Source: CAWACP01 sp963832965 (lineage in GTDB: Bacteria > Acidobacteriota > Terriglobia > Bryobacterales > Bryobacteraceae). From it: 64,000 bases of DNA. Below the pieces are notes generated by a model that saw only the letters and a program-made list of their open reading frames with translations, had not been told where the DNA came from and did not search any database. The position numbers and the translations under genes are program-made. Position 1 is the stretch's first letter. Each line of letters starts with the position of its first letter. The stretch lies in contig CAWHVW010000003.1 in the NCBI GenBank assembly GCA_963832965.1, positions 1,674,001-1,738,000 of the forward strand. The letters run 5' to 3'. Positions 25,700 through 34,018 of this stretch are shown here, piece after piece.

Positions 25700-26831
25700 G
25701 CGTGGCCGTGGGGCTCCAGAGCCTGGTTGCTGGCACGAAGAACACCACGATGGCCGCCAGCGCGGCCGCATTCATGACGATAAACGTGCGCGCGGGAGAG
25801 GTGACCCGCTTCAGCGGAAATCCCACGGGTATCACGACATCCAGCAAAGCGAGGGCGAGCAGCGCCGCTTGGCCCGCCAGCAGACAGGTCCGAACGAGCA
25901 ACGCGGGTAATGCCAGAGTGGAAGCAACGATCACCAGAAGCGCCCACGGCAGGACCAGCCGGCTGAATTTGTGCGACATGAAATGAAAACGCATGCGGTT
26001 AGCGTTGCTGAATAATTTCGGAAGGCGCGCTGATACTTGCCACAGCCCGGCCAGCGTGCGGAAGCGGCGGCGAAACTCGGCGCCCGCGCTGGTGGGGTAA
26101 TCGAAGGCCAGCGCTTCCGGATCGAGAATCACGCGGTAGCCACGGAAAAACGCGCGCAGCGGCATAACCGCGTCGTCGCTGAGCGTGTCCAGCGGCATGG
26201 GCGCAGCCAACTCGCGGCGCATGGCGTATATGCAGCCGGTGGTGTTGTAGAGCGAATCGATATTCGAGTGACGCTTGCGCACCCACACTTCGTAGCGCCA
26301 GTACAGCTCCATGTCGGCTTGATGGCCAACGTCGCCGCGCCCAAGGCGCAGTTCTCCGGAGACCGCTCCCACGGTGGGGTCGGCGAAATTCGCCGCCAGA
26401 TGGCGCAAGGCCTGCGGGTCGAGCGGCTGACGGACGTCGGTGAAAAACAGGATCTCGCCGGACGCCCGGGGGAGGGCCTGGTTCAGCGCCGCCACCTTGC
26501 CCCCACGCGGGACAGCCAGCAGAACGACGCCGCGCTCGGACCATTCGCGCACAATAGCCTCGGTATCATCCGACGATCCGTCCGAAACGATGATAATCTG
26601 CACCAGTTCTTTCGGATAATCCAGCGCAAACACCGACTCCAGCTTGGCCCCCACAAGCGCGGCGCCGTTATGGACCGCGATAATCACCGAAACCGCGGGC
26701 TGATAAGACAGATCCTTGGCGATCGGCGGAGCGCCTCGGCGAAAGGCGATGGCCAGCAGGGCGGGGTAGAGGGCGATCGTATAAAGTGTGATCGCCGCCG
26801 ACGCGATCAACAGGACGGAAGCGATCAGCAT
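25665..26831 (-). CDS. Family 2 glycosyltransferase, membrane-anchored
   Basis: A 388-residue inverting glycosyltransferase of the GT-A fold. After one N-terminal membrane helix it has the sugar-nucleotide motif VSVIIAVHNGA, SDGSSDDTE, the metal-binding block FFTDVRQPLDP and the acceptor-side LSDDAVMPLRAFFRGYR. Three or so hydrophobic segments follow (WALLVIVASTLALPALL onward), so it is anchored in the inner membrane. It is last in a minus-strand polysaccharide operon, five bases after the sugar transferase. It probably adds a sugar to a lipid-linked repeat unit. Confidence 0.85.
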   Translation of the reverse strand: MLIASVLLIASAAITLYTIALYPALLAIAFRRGAPPIAKDLSYQPAVSVIIAVHNGAALVGAKLESVFALDYPKELVQIIIVSDGSSDDTEAIVREWSERGVVLLAVPRGGKVAALNQALPRASGEILFFTDVRQPLDPQALRHLAANFADPTVGAVSGELRLGRGDVGHQADMELYWRYEVWVRKRHSNIDSLYNTTGCIYAMRRELAAPMPLDTLSDDAVMPLRAFFRGYRVILDPEALAFDYPTSAGAEFRRRFRTLAGLWQVSARLPKLFSNANRMRFHFMSHKFSRLVLPWALLVIVASTLALPALLVRTCLLAGQAALLALALLDVVIPVGFPLKRVTSPARTFIVMNAAALAAIVVFFVPATRLWSPTATLTNIRSENRGH

Positions 26832-26836
26832 GGCGT

Positions 26837-28138
26837 TCAGGCTTCGCCCTGTCCCCGCGGTCTGGCTCCGCCAAGAAGCGTCCGCAGGAAGATCTCACAG
26901 TCAAGCAGGGGAGAACCCTCTTTAACGTAGTATAAGTCGTATTCAATCTGTTCCGCTTCGCCATGCACCTCCGGGCCCCACGGCATATGCATCTGGGACC
27001 ATCCAAGAATGCCCGGCTTTACCGAAAAACGGTGCGAATAAAAGGGCATAAGCTGGGTCAGGCGATGAGCGAATTCATGGCGAACCGGGCGCGGGCCGAA
27101 CAAGGCCATCTCGCCGCGCACCACATTCACCAACTGAGGGAGGTTGACCAGATGCAGCCGGGAGATCAGCCGGCCGACGCGGCTCGGCGCACCGCTACCG
27201 TCGCGGCGGCGCGTCCGGAACCGCAGGAGCAGAAACGGTATTTTCTGGAAGCCCAGGCACGGAACGGTCTCAAAGACCGGTCCCGGCCCCGAGAAAAGCG
27301 CAACGGGGATACCGATCAGGGCGATGAGCGGCGCCAGCGTCAACAAGAAAAACAGGCCGATCAGGTTGGTGTAGATGGCCTGCAAAGCCATGGCGCGGCT
27401 GTCGGCCTGCAGCGCCGGCGACAACAGCAGATCCGTGGGCTGCAGACGATCGCTGCGGACGCGGCGCAACAGCCGTTCATACAGCTCCGGCGATTCGTCC
27501 ACAACAATGCCTTGCTGGCGGTATTGCAACAGGAGGCCGGGGGAAATACGAGAGGGCCAGTCCCTAAGGCCGATCACAATGTGCGTAGGCCGGCAACTCT
27601 CGACCACTTTTCCTAACTGGTTTACGTCGCCCAGACAGGGAACTCCCGCGGGAGCTTCGCTGGGCGTTCCGACAAAACCAAGTATCGGCAACCGCAGACC
27701 GGAGAGGATTTCACGAGCGATGGAATCAAACCCGACCAGCAGAACGCCCGCCCCCGGCGCCGCCAACCGCCGTTGGAACCAGGTTCGCGACAGCGTTAGC
27801 AGGCTCGTCGCGAGCAGGCACCCGGCCATGGTCAGAGCAGTAGGCAGGCTGAACACGAAAACGTAAGTGAGCAACGCCTGCACGATCAGATTCAGTCCGG
27901 CGCCCAGGCAGAGTTGCTCGAGAAAGAACTGCCATGAGTCGTCCGCGCCGTCGTAGCGCTGCACCTGGGCGCTCACCCAGACGGCGAAAACCGACCCGGC
28001 TATGCCTCCGGCCAACTGACCGCCGGTGAGCGAGAGTTGACCGGAGAAGAGACTGGTGTAAAGAAACAAAGCGGCAGCGAAGCCCGCGAGGATCAACGCT
28101 AGGTCGAGCAGTTGGAAAAGGGAACGAGGGCGCGACAT
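26837..28138 (-). CDS. Polyprenyl sugar-phosphate transferase homologue, catalytic dyad altered
   Basis: A 433-residue homologue of WbaP/WcaJ-type transferases: four N-terminal membrane helices, a nucleotide-binding-like domain (GVLLVGFDSIAREILSGL), then the C-terminal transferase core (SGPGPVFETVPCLGFQKIPF, PQLVNVVRGEMALFGPRPV, SVKPGILGWSQ). In the family the residues before LPQL are Asp-Glu, the catalytic dyad. Here they are Val-Asn (LVNLPQL). If the alignment is right, this copy cannot form the phospho-enzyme and may be regulatory or structural. The ATG at 28138 begins the first membrane helix region. Confidence 0.8.
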   Translation of the reverse strand: MSRPRSLFQLLDLALILAGFAAALFLYTSLFSGQLSLTGGQLAGGIAGSVFAVWVSAQVQRYDGADDSWQFFLEQLCLGAGLNLIVQALLTYVFVFSLPTALTMAGCLLATSLLTLSRTWFQRRLAAPGAGVLLVGFDSIAREILSGLRLPILGFVGTPSEAPAGVPCLGDVNQLGKVVESCRPTHIVIGLRDWPSRISPGLLLQYRQQGIVVDESPELYERLLRRVRSDRLQPTDLLLSPALQADSRAMALQAIYTNLIGLFFLLTLAPLIALIGIPVALFSGPGPVFETVPCLGFQKIPFLLLRFRTRRRDGSGAPSRVGRLISRLHLVNLPQLVNVVRGEMALFGPRPVRHEFAHRLTQLMPFYSHRFSVKPGILGWSQMHMPWGPEVHGEAEQIEYDLYYVKEGSPLLDCEIFLRTLLGGARPRGQGEA

Positions 28139-28149
28139 GGGGGCCGCAT

Positions 28150-29547
28150 TTAAGGAAGCGCGGGTTGCTCCAATTGGCGGCGCTTGCCGGCGAGACTGCC
28201 CTTGAGCGCTTCGGCAAAACCGATCAGGTCCATCGGGGAACCGGGCAGGCCGCCCTCCACCTGGACACTCTCCTCCGGGGAAAGGATCACGCGGAAGGAC
28301 CACGCCGCGGGACCGGGCGCCAGCGCGTTTTCACGGCTACCGTGCGGGCCGCTCCACGACAAACGGATGCAGCCGCCGTCACGGGCGGCGGCGAGCAGCG
28401 CGCTCCACCACTCCTCCTCGGTCCGCGAACGATCGAGAGCAGCCGCCAATTGCGCGGTGCGCGCTTTTGTCGCCAGCGCGCGCTGAAATTCTCCGCCAAA
28501 TAATAATTTACCGGCCACTTCAAACTCAGCGTACCGCAACCGCCAAATGCCTGCCCACGCAATAAGGCCAAACGCCACGATGAGAATCCCCTGGAAGCCT
28601 CCCCACAAGGGATGGCTGAGCAGCAGGGCGAAGGTGGCCGCCAGCATCGCGAACAGATACAGGGACAGGACGGCGCTCCGTGGCGACAAGCCGAGATCGA
28701 GGAGGCGATGATGGATGTGCCCGCGGTCCGCTGAGAAGATTGGCTGGTGGCGCAGGAAGCGGCGAACGACGGACAGCGAGACCTCGATCAATGGGATCGA
28801 CAGCGCCAGCAGCGGGACGGTGACGCTCAGCAGAGTTGCCGTCTTCTCGGTCCAGACCATTCCATAGCAGCCCAGCAGGAAACCGATCAGCAGGGCGCCG
28901 GAATCGCCCAGAAACACGGTGGCGGGGTTGAAGTTATAAAAGAGGAAGCCCAGCAAGGCGCCGGCCAGGGGCAGAGTGGCATACGCCAAAGCGGTGTTGT
29001 CCTGAATCTGCGCCGCCGCGAAAAGCGCCAGGGTGGCCACAAAGCCCATACCGGCGCAGAGGCCGTCCAGACCATCAATCAGGTTGAAGGCGTTACTGCA
29101 CACCAGCAGCCACAACACCGTGAGCAGCAGACTGAGCCAGAGTGGCAGGGACACGCCGGAGACCGCGTCGATGCGCAGACCGTTATAGAAGACGATGGCC
29201 CCCGCAGCCACCTGGCCGGCCAGTTTATATACTGGCCGCAAATTGAAAAAATCGTCAGTCAAACCGGTGAGAAAAACGACAGCCGCTCCCGGGAGAAGCT
29301 TCCATGCCGGAGAATCGTGAGCGGGCAGAGAGTTGCTGAAATCGGAGATGGAGATAAAGGCGGCCGTGTAGGCCAGCGCGATGGAGATGCCGCCTACGCG
29401 CGGAATGGGGAAGGCATGCACCTTGCGGCGGCCGGGCCGGTCCACCACGTTGTAGGCTCGGAAAATATCCCGAATGATGGGCGTCAGAACGAGGGCGATC
29501 AGGAACGCCTTCGCCGACACCCACAGTAATGCGCCCATTTCGCTCAT
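28150..29547 (-). CDS. WecA/MraY-family glycosyl-1-phosphate transferase with C-terminal domain
   Basis: A 465-residue polytopic enzyme that transfers a sugar-1-phosphate from a UDP-sugar to undecaprenyl phosphate. Family motifs are FLTGLTDDFFNLRPVYKLAG, NAFNLIDGLDGLCAGM, FNPATVFLGDSGALLIG and SADRGHIHHRLLDLGL. About ten membrane helices span residues 5-335. The last 110 residues (from FGGEFQRALATKA) form a soluble extension not found in WecA, possibly a GAF-like regulatory domain. It likely starts the repeat unit of the polysaccharide made by this locus. ATG 29547 or 29538. Confidence 0.85.
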   Translation of the reverse strand: MSEMGALLWVSAKAFLIALVLTPIIRDIFRAYNVVDRPGRRKVHAFPIPRVGGISIALAYTAAFISISDFSNSLPAHDSPAWKLLPGAAVVFLTGLTDDFFNLRPVYKLAGQVAAGAIVFYNGLRIDAVSGVSLPLWLSLLLTVLWLLVCSNAFNLIDGLDGLCAGMGFVATLALFAAAQIQDNTALAYATLPLAGALLGFLFYNFNPATVFLGDSGALLIGFLLGCYGMVWTEKTATLLSVTVPLLALSIPLIEVSLSVVRRFLRHQPIFSADRGHIHHRLLDLGLSPRSAVLSLYLFAMLAATFALLLSHPLWGGFQGILIVAFGLIAWAGIWRLRYAEFEVAGKLLFGGEFQRALATKARTAQLAAALDRSRTEEEWWSALLAAARDGGCIRLSWSGPHGSRENALAPGPAAWSFRVILSPEESVQVEGGLPGSPMDLIGFAEALKGSLAGKRRQLEQPALP

Positions 29548-29569
29548 TCGTTCATTCGGGGAGGCCGCA

Positions 29570-29863
29570 TTACCGGTCCGGAGGAGGTTGCCATACCTGT
29601 TGAATTGCCGCCAGGGCCTCGCGGTCGACGGCGTGTTCGACGCCAATCAGGAGCAGCCGGTCTTGCGAGCCCTGCACCTCACCCAAATAGAGAGTCTTCG
29701 AGGACTCGATTTCCACCAGGGCGCCCATGCCAAACTGGCGGTTCGCCGGGCTGGGCGGCAACTCCACCCGCAGCAGAGCGCCGGTCAAACTGTGCTCCGT
29801 CCCCGGCTGTGGTTCACCGTCCGGCAGCCGTCGAATTGTGACACGCCGGTCCGGCTCCGCCAT
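29570..29863 (-). CDS. Small PilZ-like protein
   Basis: A 97-residue soluble protein (MAEPDRRVTIRRLPDG... VEIESSKTLYLGEVQ). Its short beta-barrel pattern resembles a degenerate PilZ domain, but the RxxxR switch is not clear. It is the first gene before the WecA-like gene on this strand, 22 bp away, and may be a small regulator of the polysaccharide operon. Not recognised with certainty. Confidence 0.45.
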   Translation of the reverse strand: MAEPDRRVTIRRLPDGEPQPGTEHSLTGALLRVELPPSPANRQFGMGALVEIESSKTLYLGEVQGSQDRLLLIGVEHAVDREALAAIQQVWQPPPDR

Positions 29864-29892
29864 GAACCCAGATTATACTAGCGCGGCGTGTT

Positions 29893-30030
29893 TAGCAGGA
29901 TGCTGAAAAAGGATATCTGGTCCCCGCTTCGTCACCTCCGCGGTTCCGTAAGCGCCTGCAAACACGTAGCTGCGTTTCCGAGCCGCGAGTGTAAACAAGC
30001 GGTTTTCGGGCTTTTTCAGCAGCCTGTTAG
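29893..30030. mobile_element. MITE-like element, copy 1
   Basis: A 138-bp element with terminal inverted repeats (TAGCAGGATGCTGAAAAAG at the left; the right end reads CTTTTTCAGCAGCCTGTTA). It is close to the reverse complement of 44241-44376 across its whole length. It carries no gene. Its right end supplies the stop codon of the sugar transferase gene at 30027. It is non-autonomous; the transposase that moves it is not in this window. Confidence 0.8.
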
Positions 30031-31349
30031 TTACGCGTGAACACTGCGCGGACCGCCGACAACAAAATGAGCAAATCGAGCGCGGGCGAGAGATTGCGGA
30101 GGTAGTGCAGGTCATACTCAAGAAAGGCCAGCGCGTCCGGCATCCCGTCGCCTCGGCGCGCGTTGACCTGCGCCCAGCCGGTGAGGCCGGGCCTTACAAG
30201 GTGGCGCTGATTGTAAAATGGGATGCTCTCGCAGAGGCGCGTGGCGAACTCCGGCCGCACGGCGCGCGGACCCACCAGCGACATCTCCCCGCGCAGAACG
30301 TTGACCAGTTGCGGCAATGCGTCCAGGCGCAACCGCCGGAGCACACGCCCAAGCGGGGAAGCGCAGCGAAAGCGGTAAAGGCTAAACGGGGCCCCATGTA
30401 AACCGGCGCGCTGCTCGCGCAAGAAGACCGGGCCGCGAGAAGTGATCTTCAGCAGCAGTGCAATGCACCCCAGCAGCGGGAGTGCCGGCACAAAGGCGAT
30501 AGCGGACAGAGCGAGCGAGTATGCCGACTGCAGATTCAACCAGGCCGGCGACGGACGAAGCGTATCGCCAAAGATCAGCTCCGCTGGCCGAATCTCCAGA
30601 GCCGAGACTCTTCCGAAGGTGTTCTCATATAGACTCGACGCTCGCTCGGCGCGAATCCCGCCGAAACGCAGCTCCAGAAAGTCATCTACCCACCACGGCG
30701 GTATTTCCTCGCGCTTGCCTATGACGATCCAGTCCGGGCTATGCTGCTCAATCACGCTGGTCAGGTCGGCCACGGCGCCAAGCCGCGCCAGATTCGCGCT
30801 GGAGTCCGCAACCTCGCAGTCACGGTCCAGGTATCCGATGGGCGCCAGACCGAGTTCCGGATGCTGTCCCAGGTGTCCGGCCAGTTGCGCCACCGTGGGT
30901 GTGATGCCGAGGAACAACACTCGCCGCGCTCCCACCGAATTGCGAATGGCCGCGCTGAAGAGAAGCCGCCACAGGAAGACGGACACGATAGCGAGGGCGC
31001 TGCCTGGTATCATCATCTTCCGTGGAAGCGCCAGATCGCGGTCCCCGTAACCAATCAGGGCTTGCGCCAAAAAAACAATGCCGGTAATCAGGCAGAGCTG
31101 CTGTAGCAGGCGGGTCCGGTTGGGTATCCGGATGTCTCCGTACAGATTGTTGAAATAGAGGCCCAGGATGGTGAGCGCCACCACGATGCCAATGCGCAGC
31201 AGACCCGATTCGTCCATCAGGAAGATGTCGCCATCCACGTCAGGGTCCCAGTAAGCCGCCGCGACGTAGCAGCCGAACACCAGAGCGACCTCGGACAGGA
31301 ACAGAACGAGGACGCTGGCCGGCACCAGAACTCTGAAGATGCGGATCAT
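30027..31349 (-). CDS. Polyprenyl sugar-phosphate transferase homologue
   Basis: A 440-residue protein with five N-terminal membrane helices, a Rossmann-like middle (RRVLFLGITPTVAQLAGHLG) and a WbaP/WcaJ transferase core (SRGPVFLREQRAGLHGAPFS, PQLVNVLRGEMSLVGPRAV, VRPGLTGWAQVNARR). The catalytic dyad position reads Asp-Ala (LDALPQL) in place of Asp-Glu, so the nucleophile is kept but its partner is lost. It would load a sugar phosphate onto undecaprenyl phosphate. The stop codon TAA lies in the terminal repeat of the MITE-like element, so a few C-terminal residues may have been replaced. It is the first gene of the minus-strand run. Confidence 0.8.
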   Translation of the reverse strand: MIRIFRVLVPASVLVLFLSEVALVFGCYVAAAYWDPDVDGDIFLMDESGLLRIGIVVALTILGLYFNNLYGDIRIPNRTRLLQQLCLITGIVFLAQALIGYGDRDLALPRKMMIPGSALAIVSVFLWRLLFSAAIRNSVGARRVLFLGITPTVAQLAGHLGQHPELGLAPIGYLDRDCEVADSSANLARLGAVADLTSVIEQHSPDWIVIGKREEIPPWWVDDFLELRFGGIRAERASSLYENTFGRVSALEIRPAELIFGDTLRPSPAWLNLQSAYSLALSAIAFVPALPLLGCIALLLKITSRGPVFLREQRAGLHGAPFSLYRFRCASPLGRVLRRLRLDALPQLVNVLRGEMSLVGPRAVRPEFATRLCESIPFYNQRHLVRPGLTGWAQVNARRGDGMPDALAFLEYDLHYLRNLSPALDLLILLSAVRAVFTRN

Positions 31350-31450
31350 GCTATCGCCGCTCCACAGCGCGGCGGATGCCGTGGAAGCGCTATGTTATCA
31401 TTGTCGCGATTGAGAACCCGATTCGGGGGCGTTCTCGAAAAACCATCTCA

Positions 31451-32632
31451 ATGCGGGTTCTCTACATCCAGGCTTCCTGGGTCCCGCCTCCCGCAAATCC
31501 ACAGGCGGATCGTTTTCTTCTCCTCTCGGAAACACTGGAAGGCGACGTCCTCCACCCCATCTGGTTCTATCGGCCGGAGGAGGTGGAAGCAGAGCTTGGG
31601 GAAGGTGCGCGCTCCGGGTTCGCCAGGGGCCGTTTTCGTTTTCACTGGTTTTGCAGCTTTCGGGCTGGCGGGCGGCGCCGGCGTCTGGGTACGCTGTGGT
31701 TCTTCCTTCGCAAAGGGCTGGAGATCCACCGCAGGAAACCATACGACTGCATCGTGGTGTATTCGCACATGACGCCGGCCCTTGTGGCGGTGATGCTCAA
31801 GCTGCTCACCGGAGCCAGACTCATTGTTGAGGTGATGACCGCGCCCGAACTGTCTTATCTGTACGAGCATCCACGGCGCACCCTGGGGGACCGTCTGATG
31901 CGGTGGTTTTCGGATTTGAGTCTGCACCTCAGCGTGTGGTTTAGCGACCGCGTTCATTTGTTGTACCCAGCCCAACTGGAGCATTACAGGTTCTTGCGCC
32001 GGGTCCCGTCCTCGCTGTTTCATGACTTCGTAACCGTATCGCTGATCCCCGCGGCGGAGGAGGACGCGCGCGAGCAAGTGGTACTGTTCGTGGGCGCGCC
32101 CTGGTATCTCAAAGGCGTGGATTTATTGATCGCGGCCTTCCGGAAGATATCCGATGAGTTTCCGGACGTGACGCTGAGGATTCAAGGTTATTTCCCGCCG
32201 GGCGATCGCGCCGTTCTGGATGAGCTGGCTAGCGGTGCGCCGCGCATCGAGATTGTGAAAGCGGTGCCCAATCCCGAGACGCTGGTCCGGATCAGCGGGG
32301 CGTTGCTGCTGGTGCAGCCTTCACGCTGCGAGGGCTTGTCCCGCGTCCTCATTGAGGCCATGAGCGCGGGGGTGCCGGTGATCGCTTCCGATGCCGGAGG
32401 TAATCCTTACTGTGTACGCGACGGCGAGGCCGGGATGCTGTTCCCGGCCGGCAATGCGGACGAATTGAGCGAACGGTTGCGAGAGCTTCTTGGCAACCAG
32501 GCACTGCGCCACCGCCTGGGGAGCCGGGGCTATGAACTGGCCCACATTCAACTGACCGAACAAGTCTACGCTAAGGAGTTCACACGAATGGTGGAGGCGG
32601 CTGTCTCCGGCAACCGGTCCCAGGATTCTTGA
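31451..32632 (+). CDS. Family 4 glycosyltransferase
   Basis: A 393-residue GT-B glycosyltransferase. The N-terminal domain starts MRVLYIQASWVPPPANPQAD. The C-terminal nucleotide-sugar domain has VVLFVGAPWYLKGVDLLIAA, a long donor helix, and the EX7E block VQPSRCEGLSRVLIEAMSAG with VPVIASDAGGNP after it. It retains the anomeric configuration of the donor. ATG 31451 is chosen because the first beta strand begins there. It is divergent from the sugar-transferase operon and probably extends the same polysaccharide. Confidence 0.85.
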   Translation: MRVLYIQASWVPPPANPQADRFLLLSETLEGDVLHPIWFYRPEEVEAELGEGARSGFARGRFRFHWFCSFRAGGRRRRLGTLWFFLRKGLEIHRRKPYDCIVVYSHMTPALVAVMLKLLTGARLIVEVMTAPELSYLYEHPRRTLGDRLMRWFSDLSLHLSVWFSDRVHLLYPAQLEHYRFLRRVPSSLFHDFVTVSLIPAAEEDAREQVVLFVGAPWYLKGVDLLIAAFRKISDEFPDVTLRIQGYFPPGDRAVLDELASGAPRIEIVKAVPNPETLVRISGALLLVQPSRCEGLSRVLIEAMSAGVPVIASDAGGNPYCVRDGEAGMLFPAGNADELSERLRELLGNQALRHRLGSRGYELAHIQLTEQVYAKEFTRMVEAAVSGNRSQDS

Positions 32633-32724
32633 GTATTGCATTCAAGCGCTTGACCATCCGGCCAGCTTCTCCAATGCGGATACTGCCACCAGGTCTCTGT
32701 TAGAATCCGAGGCCGGAGGTGATG

Positions 32725-34002
32725 ATGCGCGGCACCGCGAATAAGTTCGCACTGTTATTGAGTTGGTTGACGCTCCCGTTGGCGGCTCAAACTCAGGTTG
32801 ATCTGCGGACACAAGCAAAGAATGTGAACTTTCAGGCGGCGCCCTACACCATGCCCCTCCAATCGGGCGCATCCCTGCCGTCAACGTGCACCCAAAGCAG
32901 TTTGTTCTTTCTGACGACGGCGGCGGCCGGGGCTAACATATATGGTTGCGTGGCCCCCAACACATGGGCGGTACAGGGTGGCGGGGGAAGCGGCGCACTG
33001 GCCATTCAGAACAACGGCACAACGGTGGGAACGCGTAGCACCGCGAATTTCATACCGGGCGCTGGGATTGTCAATCTGATCACGGACACCGGAAGCGCGA
33101 TCAACATTCAGCAATCGGTGGATACGGCTGTGGTGCTCTCGAAAGTCACCGACCAGGCGGGCACGCCCCTGCTATGCGCTTCCGCCAGCGGATCCGGGAC
33201 AACCTACACGTGCTCTCTCTCTCCGACGCTCACCACCTACACGACAGGCATGGTGCTGAACTGGAAGGTGGACACCACCAGCACCACCGCCAGCCCCACG
33301 CTCAACGTGGACTCCCTCGGCGCCAAACCGGTGGTGGACTTTCAAGGGAACTCCCTCGCCAGCGCGGCCCTCGTCAGCGGCGCGGGGTATCCGATTTGGT
33401 ACGACGGCACACACATGCGGTGCATGACCTGCGGGCTGGGCGGCGCTGGGGGAATCGGAACATTGAACAAGACTTCGCTCAGCCTGCCAATCGGCGAACA
33501 GTACACACCGAATGCCGCTGTGGTGGTGTCTTCCTGGTTTAACAATGGCAACACCAATCCTACCTGGGTATACGTAAGCGGTCTCGGAGCTGCAATGGAT
33601 ATGCCCGGGTCGGCTTGCACGAGTCCCGGTTATTGCGCCGCATGGACCACATTCTGGTGGCCGCAGAATTTCAACAACTCCGCTCCGGTGAATGTCATCC
33701 TCCGGACGGCGCCGGTTACGAGCGGCGATTCGGGGACCATCGTTTATTCCGCCCAGTTCGTGTGTCCGGCCGACGGAACGAGCCTCGCCAACCCAACTTA
33801 CAACGCGCCTTCCGGCAGTACATTCACGGTCGGCGTCACGGCCGGCGCGGCCCAGACCGTAACCATCTCCAGCGTGGCGATCACCGGGTGCGCGGCGGGG
33901 AACGAGGCGTATCTCAATATCTATCGCGATGGCGCCGGAACGCCGGGAAGCACCACGGCCGACTATATCACCGCGGTGCGGGTCGACTACTCGACGCAAT
34001 AG
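32725..34002 (+). CDS. Secreted beta-rich protein of unknown function
   Basis: A protein of about 425 residues with a signal peptide (FALLLSWLTLPLAA). It is rich in Thr, Ser, Gly and Ala with many short strands (NNGTTVGTRSTANFIPGAG; TSTTASPTLNVDSLGAKPVV), a pattern seen in tail-fibre, adhesin and surface-layer proteins. Two CxxC motifs (HMRCMTC) are present. The start is ATG 32725, five bases after GGAGG; two in-frame starts lie just upstream. The large secreted gene follows 16 bp later. The function is unknown; a surface or glycan-binding role is inference from context. Confidence 0.65.
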   Translation: MRGTANKFALLLSWLTLPLAAQTQVDLRTQAKNVNFQAAPYTMPLQSGASLPSTCTQSSLFFLTTAAAGANIYGCVAPNTWAVQGGGGSGALAIQNNGTTVGTRSTANFIPGAGIVNLITDTGSAINIQQSVDTAVVLSKVTDQAGTPLLCASASGSGTTYTCSLSPTLTTYTTGMVLNWKVDTTSTTASPTLNVDSLGAKPVVDFQGNSLASAALVSGAGYPIWYDGTHMRCMTCGLGGAGGIGTLNKTSLSLPIGEQYTPNAAVVVSSWFNNGNTNPTWVYVSGLGAAMDMPGSACTSPGYCAAWTTFWWPQNFNNSAPVNVILRTAPVTSGDSGTIVYSAQFVCPADGTSLANPTYNAPSGSTFTVGVTAGAAQTVTISSVAITGCAAGNEAYLNIYRDGAGTPGSTTADYITAVRVDYSTQ

Positions 34003-34018
34003 CGCCACCGAGGAACCA

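Noticed and set aside
26900..31300. Long plus-strand open frames within the polysaccharide operon
   Set aside because: They are rich in Gln, Arg and His and low in hydrophobic residues, the usual complement of membrane-protein genes. No domain or ribosome-binding site supports them.
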